Shown here: positions 1-7,900 of the stretch, one piece after another
How the letters are laid out: each line of letters starts with the position of its first letter
How positions within the stretch are numbered: position 1 is the first letter of the stretch
Assembly (NCBI GenBank): GCA_023480665.1
Contig: JAMCWR010000020.1
Coordinates: 1-33,479, forward strand
Source: Gammaproteobacteria bacterium
Lineage (GTDB): Bacteria; Pseudomonadota; Gammaproteobacteria; UBA9339
Direction of reading: 5' to 3'
DNA: 33,479 bases
Translations under genes and position numbers: made by a program
The notes under the pieces: model-generated
The model's input: the letters and a program-made list of their open reading frames with translations, nothing else
Database searches by the model: none
Told to the model about the DNA's origin: nothing

Positions 1-45
1 TAAACGACATCGATCTTTGTGGTTTAATTGCTTATAATACCCCAT
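1..45 (-). CDS. IS30-family transposase, N-terminal 15 codons only (runs off the window)
   Basis: ATG at 45-43 (minus) is followed by 14 open codons to the window edge, reading MGYYKQLNHKDRCRL. This matches the usual N-terminal start of IS30 transposases, where a Y-K-x-L-x-x-x-x-R segment opens the HTH_38 DNA-binding domain. A strong ribosome binding site (GGGAG, 8 nt before the ATG) supports the start. Only the start of the protein is visible, so whether the transposase is intact cannot be judged. The short match limits certainty. Confidence 0.5.
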   Translation of the reverse strand, partial: MGYYKQLNHKDRCRL

Positions 46-120
46 GCGGCAGTCTCCCTATTTAATACATTCAAGTGGTTATTTTACATAACCATCGAGA
101 CTGTCGCACTTCAGATTAGA
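1..120 (-). mobile_element. Left-truncated IS30-like insertion sequence (5' end of element)
   Basis: The minus strand reads outward off the window edge into an IS30-type transposase start (positions 45-1). Upstream of it (46-120) lies a short non-coding leader with a perfect 7-bp inverted repeat TGGTTAT/ATAACCA at 76-82 and 88-94, 5-nt loop. The sequence around 98-115 (minus strand: GAAGTGCGACAGTCTC) may belong to the terminal inverted repeat, but the other end lies outside the window, so the exact border is a guess. No target-site duplication can be checked. Confidence 0.5.
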
Positions 121-242
121 ATTTGCCATGTAAAAAAATTTATGTTTAAAATCAAGGAGTTACAAAAGATTCATATTTTTTTGTTATTAATCAATATGTT
201 ATAAATTCACAAAAATACTCTCTTAGAATAACTCTGGATGGC

Positions 243-1166
243 TTATAGCTTTATGCGGCTTCCGGGCGCCGGGCATAGTTGCAGCGCATCTGTAATTGCT
301 TGATTGAACTTATCGGGTTTTGTTATTACAACAGAATTATGATCGCCATTTTCTACTGGGTACCAGAATGCTTCGATGCCTTGCTGTTTTAGTAGATCGT
401 AATATTCCTTCGACATGGATGGGTAGGTGTTCTCATCTTTTGTGCCCGAGACAATATAAACAAAACTTTCTTTTGGAATTTTTTCTACCCAAGCATTTGG
501 CGATAGGCTATGCGCGTAACTACCCCAATTATGTTTTGTTGCCCATTTTTGCACATCGCCAACAACTGAGGCCATGACTGCGCCGTTCACAAGATGTGGG
601 TACTTTCCTAAAATTATTCCAGACATAGCTGCGCCACCTGAGTGCCCAACTAATATTGTGCAGCGCGGATGATAAAAACTTTTTAAATTAGCCACCGCCG
701 CCGCTAAAGTTGCTACAGTTTCTGGGCGATAACTATCCGCTGGATAACCATGATTGCTAAATGCATAACTTTCACCGGTTGAGTAATTATCATAACTATC
801 ATAATAACCAGGGCGAATTAATACTATTGGCACAGTGTTTGGCGTGCTAAATTTAGTTGCTTGGAATTTTAGATAGTCACTTGGGGCGCCACCAGGAATA
901 CCATCGCCATGGATAAATATTAATAATATAGGGTTTTTATTTGGCAGCCCATCTGCAAAATAAGTTTGCATAGCCAAACATTCACCATTAGCCGCAATGC
1001 GATGAATATTATCAGAGTGTAAGCAAGTGCCAGCTCTGCTAAAAACCCAACGCACATCTTCCGGCATATTTTTTGGCAAAGTTTCTGGATATGCTGCAAA
1101 GACTGGTGAAACTAGCAGCATTATTGACGCGATAATTAATAAAATTTTATGGTAAGGTTTCATCAT
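243..1166 (-). CDS. Exported alpha/beta hydrolase
   Basis: The product is a 307-residue alpha/beta-hydrolase-fold protein. The N-terminus is a typical signal peptide (two Lys/His-flanked start Mets, then a hydrophobic stretch ending near VFA-AYP), so it probably acts in the periplasm or outside the cell. The nucleophile elbow GHSGGA carries the likely catalytic Ser (about residue 176). A D in SGTKDENTY and an H in ENGDHNS near the C-terminus fit the remaining triad members. An HGDG-like segment near residue 87 resembles an oxyanion-hole motif. Substrate is unknown; esterase or lipase-like activity is the family expectation. The start could be either of two consecutive ATGs; no clear ribosome binding site separates them. 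It stands alone, transcribed towards the IS30-like element. Confidence 0.8.
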   Translation of the reverse strand: MMKPYHKILLIIASIMLLVSPVFAAYPETLPKNMPEDVRWVFSRAGTCLHSDNIHRIAANGECLAMQTYFADGLPNKNPILLIFIHGDGIPGGAPSDYLKFQATKFSTPNTVPIVLIRPGYYDSYDNYSTGESYAFSNHGYPADSYRPETVATLAAAVANLKSFYHPRCTILVGHSGGAAMSGIILGKYPHLVNGAVMASVVGDVQKWATKHNWGSYAHSLSPNAWVEKIPKESFVYIVSGTKDENTYPSMSKEYYDLLKQQGIEAFWYPVENGDHNSVVITKPDKFNQAITDALQLCPAPGSRIKL

Positions 1167-1524
1167 CTAAGTAAGTCATTTTATCTACGCGATCATGATT
1201 TTATCATCAAACCCAAAATAGCATGCATGCAAAAAGCTTAATTGCGTGGGTTTTCATAAGTTATAATCTTAAATTTGCTACGTGAGTTGTCAAGTTTATT
1301 TATGCCGAGTTACTTGGAATAGATCTTAATCCTAAATTTGGGAAGGCTATCAAACTAGCGGCCGAGAAAGCTCCGAAGTATTTCACTAGCAAAATATTGA
1401 AAAATGACTGGTAAATAAAATTTATATATAATGCTCTTTAGACCGTAAAAGTTTGTGATAGAGTGATGATTGAGCTTAGCTATTATAAATTCTATTGTAA
1501 GTTTTAAAAAACTTGGAGAATAAA
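1167..1524. other. Intergenic region with gene remnant and inverted repeat
   Basis: There is no intact gene in this divergent spacer. It holds a 42-codon open stretch (1286-1414, listed separately). It also has a 7-bp inverted repeat AAACCCA/TGGGTTT (1209-1215 and 1247-1253) whose loop contains the self-complementary GCATGCATGC (1221-1230). The AT-rich segment 1415-1512 presumably carries the promoter of the two exported-protein genes downstream. I could not pick a convincing -35/-10 pair. Confidence 0.4.
1286..1414 (+). pseudogene. C-terminal remnant of an unidentified gene
   Basis: After an in-frame TGA (1283-1285), 42 sense codons run to a TAA at 1412-1414 with no start codon and no ribosome binding site. 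The translation (VVKFIYAELLGIDLNPKFGK, then a Lys/Ala-rich helix ending KNDW) looks like real protein: amphipathic, and unlike shadow-frame translation. Just upstream, the next frame reads LNLLREL, which would join smoothly to KFIYAELL after one frameshift near 1289, suggesting more than one lesion. I do not recognise the parent family. It could also be chance. Confidence 0.35.
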
Positions 1525-2085
1525 ATGTTCAATAAAATACTCAATACTACATTTTCGCTGTTCTTATTATTCTTTCAAATTAATTCTTATGCCAACGAAT
1601 CAACAATCACAACTACCGAACCTATTGCACCGATGTTTCCAATTAAAACTGGATCATTTACTTTATATACTGAAAACTTTGATAGTGTTGGCAATGCGAA
1701 AGTTTTTGTGCCAGTGCAATGCCCAGCGCCATATGTGTATCCATATGTGATGGCGTATCCAAGTGTGATTAGGCCGGGTGTGGGGGTATTTACATATTCC
1801 GACGCGGATTGCGGGCGATTGCTAGTTCATAGTTTAGTTGTTTCGACATCAAGTTGTGTTTCCTCAAACAATTCAGGATGCAATCTTTCCATTACATTTC
1901 AAGGTCATATTGCTACTTCTATTGAGACTTATACCTGGCCGGCCACAAAGGATTTTGACAAAGAGTGTACACCAACTCCAGCAACAGACCCAGGCCGTCT
2001 AACCGTTTCGTATATGGCTTACTGCAGTTCAAAACCAGTAGTTCCTGAAAAACTCGACGTAAGAAGTGGCCAAATAACAAAATGA
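1525..2085 (+). CDS. Exported cysteine-containing protein of unknown function
   Basis: The start is ATG 1525, because GGAG at 1515-1518 sits 6 nt upstream; an in-frame TTG at 1513 overlaps that site. The 186-residue product begins with a signal peptide (MFNKIL, a Phe/Leu-rich core, then NSYA-NES). The mature part has six Cys (contexts QCP, DCG, SSC, GCN, ECT, YCS), as expected for a disulfide-bonded periplasmic or secreted protein. It is rich in Thr, Ser, Pro and Val, consistent with a beta-sandwich, which I infer only from composition. I do not recognise the family. Only 10 nt separate it from the next gene, so the two are probably co-transcribed and may act together. Confidence 0.75.
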   Translation: MFNKILNTTFSLFLLFFQINSYANESTITTTEPIAPMFPIKTGSFTLYTENFDSVGNAKVFVPVQCPAPYVYPYVMAYPSVIRPGVGVFTYSDADCGRLLVHSLVVSTSSCVSSNNSGCNLSITFQGHIATSIETYTWPATKDFDKECTPTPATDPGRLTVSYMAYCSSKPVVPEKLDVRSGQITK

Positions 2086-2095
2086 GCAAAGCACG

Positions 2096-4345
2096 ATGAA
2101 AATGTTCAAACTGCGCATAATTGCAGCTATAGTAATTTATGCAATTTCACCCACAATATTTGCGCAGCATGTTTTACCGTCATTTTCAGCGACATGGTTT
2201 TTAAATTCAGCTTTGCTCTTTCTTGACTCCTGTGGGCAAGCGCATTATTCGCATGATGTTGAAGCCAAAGGTGATGCTATGGCTGCTGCCGCAAAATTCT
2301 TAGCAAATCCTCCGCCGCACACAGATTGCACTTGGCAAAATCATAAGCTGGTTGCTACATATAATGATATGCCAGGTGATTTTGTTGGTACTGTTATAGA
2401 CTGGAACACCTTACTTGCAAGCCACAGTCCCCAATTGATTCAAAAATGGCAACGTGATTGCATTAACAATCAAGGAAAGACAATTGATTCAATATCAATA
2501 GTAATGCAACCGTCATATCAGTGTACTAACTCAAGATTCTCGCTTGCAGATGAAGATGATTTTAGGATTGGATGTTCAACTCATCCTGGTGTATGTGTTG
2601 CTGATCTTGTAGGTAGAGATATGGATAGTCAGCAGTTTAAATCACTGGGGCATGTTGGGCTTACTGAAGGCGAAGTCATGCCAGCAATCCCGGATATGGT
2701 TGTTGAAGCACTAAACGAACCGATCATTATTCAGGATAACACTTTAGATAATTTTACACATAGAACTATTTACTGGGGAGCAAAATACGGTTTAAAAAAT
2801 TTGCCAACACAATCACTAACTGATGCAGAAAGCACGCAAATTATGGCTGATACATCTATGCAACAAACCTGCGACTATGTTGGTTTCACTTATTTTTGGA
2901 ATTGGTATCCATGCCACTATGATCAAGCACAAGGTAAAAAAATAGCTTTATTTCGCTGCGATTCATTCGTCTACAACTCTTACTTAGAAGGTATTGGCGT
3001 AAAAATCTTGGATTATGGCATTGGCATGGGTCCAAAAGATATTTTTAATGCATTTTTACAGCCACGCATTGAGCATTATGCTAATGATTCTGGAACAAAA
3101 AACATAGACCTACCTTTTGAGATTGGCTATCAATTTGGTATTGAGCGGATTATGCTTGAAGATGCAATAGAAAGTATTTTTGTAAATAAAATCTTTGACA
3201 TAAAAAACGCTGACATTGCAACATACGCATTTGTTGCAAAAAGCTCAAATATTAGTCGCGATGAAAAACTCTCATTTATCTGGAAATTAGCTTTACAATA
3301 CCACAATGATGAATTGCGCTTTAGCTATTTAATTGATTGTTTGGATTATCTAAATCCAATTGAGTTAACAAATGACATACTAAATGAATTTGATCAACAA
3401 CAAAATGTGCAAAATAAATTAAAGCTGATGAATATATTAGTGGATATGACAGCAAATGATGCGGTTAATCTTTATGGTCAACTTAATATTGCTTCTCTTT
3501 CTGCAACTAATATTGCAACAATTAAACATTTTTTCTCTAACCTTCTTTTGCATGAAAAGAATCTAACATTACTTGAAAAAGCAATATTTTCATATCCACA
3601 TATTTTTATGCCGGCTCAAGCAAAAATTGATATCGACGATGTTTTTCAAAGAAAAGATATTGATACAAAAACTTTGCAAAATAATTTATTTCAAAATAAA
3701 GCATATTTTACCCATCAGCTAGAAATGATTTTTTCGTCAAGTGAAATGCAAAAAACATATTTGCCAGCATTATTAAAAGATATAGAAAATTTAAGCGTAT
3801 CGGCGAAAAGCAATTTTTGTAATAGCCTGTATTTTATTTTTGCTGACGCAGATTTCAATCCACCAAAAATTGGTTTTGATAGTAGTAAAATAAATGATTC
3901 TGTAAGACCGATATTGCTGCGATATTTGGAAACTCAAAGGCAAGAACCTTTTAAGGCTGATCACGTGCCAATATTTAATGCAAACTCTCAAGAAAAAATG
4001 AGATATAATTGGCTTTCGAGTTATATGGCAGTAAAAGCTCATAGTATTGACGAAAAAAACCAACTAATCACAAATTACATAAAAAATATAAATAATCTTT
4101 CTGAAAAATCTGCCATGATTTTTTATGCTACTAAAGGTGTGCTGCAACAATTTAAAGATGAAGAACTGATAAGCTTAGAAAACTTGCTACAAACATCATT
4201 AAATAGCGCCAACCAATCGCTTGTAAAGCGCACTGCAGAACAAGAACAACAGGCCGATATAAGTCGATTATATTTGCAAATGGGGTTATCAAAAATACTA
4301 CATTTAACAGCAATTATGCCTAATCCACGCAAAACATCTAAGTAA
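2096..4345 (+). CDS. Large exported protein with a permuted papain-like (YiiX/C92-type) His-Cys signature
   Basis: The product is 749 residues and starts with a signal peptide ending near TIFA-QHV. Residues about 180-300 resemble the YiiX-type permuted NlpC/P60 fold: GHVGL with His186, then a Glu in VVEAL near residue 203, then RCDSFVYNSYLEGIG with Cys288. In this superfamily the catalytic His comes before the Cys, the reverse of ordinary NlpC/P60 enzymes. Known members are amidases or peptidases acting on peptide or lipid amide bonds. The remaining roughly 420 residues are helical, rich in Leu, Asn and Lys, without a family I can name. The family call rests on these short motifs only. The gene follows the exported 186-residue protein by 10 nt. 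Its 3' end overlaps a broken minus-strand frame. Confidence 0.65.
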   Translation: MKMFKLRIIAAIVIYAISPTIFAQHVLPSFSATWFLNSALLFLDSCGQAHYSHDVEAKGDAMAAAAKFLANPPPHTDCTWQNHKLVATYNDMPGDFVGTVIDWNTLLASHSPQLIQKWQRDCINNQGKTIDSISIVMQPSYQCTNSRFSLADEDDFRIGCSTHPGVCVADLVGRDMDSQQFKSLGHVGLTEGEVMPAIPDMVVEALNEPIIIQDNTLDNFTHRTIYWGAKYGLKNLPTQSLTDAESTQIMADTSMQQTCDYVGFTYFWNWYPCHYDQAQGKKIALFRCDSFVYNSYLEGIGVKILDYGIGMGPKDIFNAFLQPRIEHYANDSGTKNIDLPFEIGYQFGIERIMLEDAIESIFVNKIFDIKNADIATYAFVAKSSNISRDEKLSFIWKLALQYHNDELRFSYLIDCLDYLNPIELTNDILNEFDQQQNVQNKLKLMNILVDMTANDAVNLYGQLNIASLSATNIATIKHFFSNLLLHEKNLTLLEKAIFSYPHIFMPAQAKIDIDDVFQRKDIDTKTLQNNLFQNKAYFTHQLEMIFSSSEMQKTYLPALLKDIENLSVSAKSNFCNSLYFIFADADFNPPKIGFDSSKINDSVRPILLRYLETQRQEPFKADHVPIFNANSQEKMRYNWLSSYMAVKAHSIDEKNQLITNYIKNINNLSEKSAMIFYATKGVLQQFKDEELISLENLLQTSLNSANQSLVKRTAEQEQQADISRLYLQMGLSKILHLTAIMPNPRKTSK

Positions 4346-4881
4346 ACAGCATGAGTCGTCGTCGCTTGCCGACCAGCCCCGTACCACCCCCGCGCGGCCA
4401 ACAGCAGCGGCAGCAGGAGCAAATGCTTTTGCTGGAGGTTTAGCTGCTTTTATATCTTCATCTTTTTTTACAGCAGTATTTTCTGAACTAAATCGCCCAA
4501 CTGCTGGCTGGGGGTGGTGATGGTGATGCTGAAATAAAGCAGTGTGATTGCCGCCAAAAGTATATGCAGTGGAACCGCTACTGGGCTCGCCAGAAGGAGA
4601 TTGGCTTTCTGCTTGCGGACTTCTTATAGGTGAACCGCTTGTTGTTAATGTTGAAGAAGGTGCTGTGGCATTTGCTCTCTCTGCTTCCTCCCTCCCTCTT
4701 CTTCATCTTTTCCCTCTTCGCTGTCTCTGGCGCTTGCAATTGCTTCAAGACTCCGTTCACCACCTTCTGGTTTTGGAGCCATATTTGGTTGTAAACAAAT
4801 GCTGTTTGACTGAGCACGTGTTTGCGGAAACTCGCCAATAGTGATGCGATTGTTGTTAGAGTGTGAATCCGTATTAAACAC
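4304..4881 (-). pseudogene. Frameshifted low-complexity ORF, locally GC-rich
   Basis: Two minus-strand frames join into one coherent protein if a single frameshift is corrected in the purine tract at about 4686-4703 (GGGAGGGAGG on the minus strand). The first part (from GTG 4881) ends in an acidic stretch SARDSEEGKDEEE. The second frame, open for 132 codons from 4702 to TAA at 4304-4306, continues REEAERANATAPSS. It then holds Ser/Pro/Gly-rich sequence, a run of five His, KAAKPPAKAFAPAAAA and a Cys-rich tail ending CC. The second frame has almost no start codons, so start-based ORF callers miss it. GC content around 4360-4420 is visibly higher than in neighbouring genes. No ribosome binding site is clear at GTG 4881. 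It may be a pseudogene, a slippage-regulated gene or a sequencing error. Family unknown. Confidence 0.5.
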
Positions 4882-4886
4882 GGATT
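4866..4886. promoter_or_regulatory. Perfect 7-bp inverted repeat upstream of the NRPS operon
   Basis: AATCCGT (4866-4872) and ACGGATT (4880-4886) form a perfect hairpin or dyad with a 7-nt spacer, ending 56 nt before the NRPS start codon. There is no T-tract after it, so it does not look like an intrinsic terminator. An operator or leader hairpin is possible. Confidence 0.35.
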
Positions 4887-4942
4887 GTTAATTAAGGTGA
4901 TAGCTTGATAATAAGTGAGCATAACAATATTTGGATTCTGAA

Positions 4943-7900
4943 ATGAGTTCTATTAAAAAGAAAACAATCCAACAACTATTTGAAAGCCAGGTAAAACAAT
5001 CTCCAAATAATATTGCAGTGAGATTTGGAAATCAAAAGCTTACTTATAAGGAATTAAACGAAAAGGCAAATCAACTTGCATTTTATTTGAAACATTTATA
5101 TTTGAAGCAATACGGGCGTGAACTTAGACCAGATACCTTGATTGCGCTTTTTTTGGATAGGGGTATAGAAGCAATTATTTCGATATTTGCTGTTATCAAG
5201 GCAGGTGGCACATATGTACCGATTGACCCAAATAACCCCGTAAAGCGTATCGGCTTTATCCTGCAAGATATCAATGCTTCTTTAATACTTTCTAATGGAC
5301 GAGTTCTACCTTTAATAAAAACCGCCATGCGGGAACTAAATTCGAATATTGCTAATTGTATTCGACTTGTAGATTTGACAAATTCAAAAACTATTGCAAT
5401 TCAAAAAACATTCAAAACAAACAATCCATCATCTGTAGCCACAGCGAATTCTTTAGCTTATGTTTTTTATACCTCCGGAACAACTGGAACACCAAAAGGG
5501 GTGATGATTGAAAATGGGAGCTTAGAGAATTTCTCTCATATGTTAATTCGCCTCGGTTGTTTTAATAATAAAACCAGATGTAGTCAATTTGCTAATTATG
5601 CATTCGATGGCTCTATAACTGAGATTTTTCCAACTTTACTGTCCGGTGGTGCTTTATATATCGCGAATGTTAAACAGCAACTTAACTTACAGTTGTTTGT
5701 TAAATTTCTTTATGTTAACAAAATTACCCACTGCTTTTTGCCGACATCAATATTAAAAGCAATTGCTGATAAGTTAGATAATACTTTTTTACAGAAAATT
5801 TTCACTGGAGGGGAATCACTACAGGGCTTGAATTTCTTGCCGAAAGCTGACTTAATTAATGGCTATGGCCCTACAGAAACTTGCGTTTTTTGTACTAGCA
5901 CATTAATAAAAGACCTAGAGAAAATTCATATTGGTAAGCCATTTGCGCATGCGCAGATTTATATTTTAGATCATAATTTACAACCAGTGTCTAAAGAACA
6001 AATTGGAGAAATTTATATTGGTGGTCCCGGGTTAGCTAGAGGTTATTTGAATCAACCTAAATTAACCGCAGAAAAATTTATTTCAAACCCATTTATCAGC
6101 AAAAGCAAGCGCCTAAAAAATACAGCAAAACTATTTAAGACTGGTGATTTGGCGCGATGGCTTCCGGATGGCAATATTGAGTTTATTTGTCGCAAGGATC
6201 GGCAAGTAAAAGTTGGCGGATTTAGAATTGAATTAGGTGAAATCGAAGCAATATTGGCAAAATATCCCGGTATTTCACAGGCTGTGGTTGTAATTAAACA
6301 AGAGAACTTAAGCGAGAGTAATTATTTAGTAGCATATTATATTCCAAAAACAAAAAACCATATTAGTGTAAACAAACTCATTACGTTTTGTAAGCAATAT
6401 TTGCCACATTACATGATCCCAGGGCAATATGTGCCATTAAAACAACTACCATTAACTAGAAATGGCAAAGTTGATTTAGCTGCTTTACCAGATATAACAA
6501 AATCACAAAAAAATCTTAGCACAAAAGCAAGCAATAGCTTGCAGAGAAAATTAATCCAAATTTGGCAAAGTGTTTTACCTTGTCCCAAGATAAATATTCA
6601 TAGTGATTTTTTTGTATCTGGCGGTACTTCATTGGCTGCAATTAAAATTATTTCTTTGCTAGAAAGTACATTTGGTGTGAAATTGGGTATTGCAACTCTG
6701 TTTAAGAAAAAAAATATAAAAAATTTATATCCGATAATTTCTGCGCTGATAAATCGTCACAACAGAAACCAAAATATTTCTCGGCAATTATCGTCGCTAA
6801 ATCACCATAATAAATATTTTCCGTTTTCATATATTCAGGAGAAAATATGGCTCCATCAGATTTCTTCTCAGAATAATATTATATACAATGAACCATTCTC
6901 CATTACTTTCTTTGAGAACATCGATCGGTTGGTACTGGAAAAGTCTCTAAACTTTTTAATAAAGCGTCACGAAATTTTTCGGCAAAACTTATTTAGGCTC
7001 AATGGCTCAATCAGACAAACATTTACAGATTCATGGGACTATAATTTACCATTTATTGATGTTGAAAAGATGCCGCAAGTATTGCGTAGGAAAATTGCGT
7101 TGGCGCACGCAACTAAATTAGCAGCAAAACCATTCAATTTATTCCGAGAACATCCGATTAGATTTCTTCTTATCAGATTAGAGAAAAACCTTTTTAAATT
7201 ATTTTTTGTTAGCCATCATCTTGTTATGGATGGGATCTCATTGTATGAGGTTTTTTTTCCAGAATTGGAGCATGTTTACCGGGCACTACTGGCCAAAACA
7301 GAACCAGCATTACCAACTAAGAGAAAAAACTATTACCATTTTGCTTTACAACAACGGCTAGAGTTTGAAAATTTAAAAACTAAAAAAACTGTTCTAGATT
7401 ATTGGAAAAAAACATTTACTCAATCCCAAATTTTAGATTTACGGCAAAAATGCTATGCAGTTACCAATGATCTTGAACATTGTGGTAGGCGTATTTGTTT
7501 ATCAATACCAGAAAAATTAACCCGGCAGTTAAAACAACTAGCACTAAAAAATAAAACCACACTATTTGGTGTATTGTTTGCAGGGTTTAATTCTTTGTTA
7601 TACCGATATACATTACTGACAGATCTTTGCGTAGGTACAGTAATAGCTGACCAACCCGCTCTATATACTAACAGCATGGGGGTTTTTTTAAATACTCTGG
7701 TGATTCGAAGTTGTTTTGCGCCTACCACTATTTTTTCTAAACTTTTAAAAGTTGTTAGAAAGTCTTTGGTTGATGCATATACAAACCAAAAAGTGCCACT
7801 GCATATTTTACAGGAAAAACATCCTGAGTTAGCTGCACTGCGGTTGGCACATCCCAAGGTTTATTTTGTATTAGAACCGCCATTAGCTCCGCTAAAATCA

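Noticed and set aside
320..577. Plus-strand ORF opposite the alpha/beta hydrolase
   Set aside because: Shadow of the hydrolase gene on the other strand; no site for translation and no recognisable motif.
4497..4560. Run of five His codons as a vector-derived His tag
   Set aside because: Flanking sequence shows no vector or linker; the run is part of a longer low-complexity frame with natural codon mixture (CAT and CAC).
4548..4841. Plus-strand 97-codon ORF rich in Leu
   Set aside because: It is the antisense shadow of the purine-rich, frameshifted minus-strand frame; no ribosome binding site and no protein-like pattern.
4578..4922. Minus-strand 114-codon ORF as the gene of this region
   Set aside because: Its translation looks random at the C-terminal half; the two other minus-strand frames give coherent low-complexity protein when joined across the purine tract.
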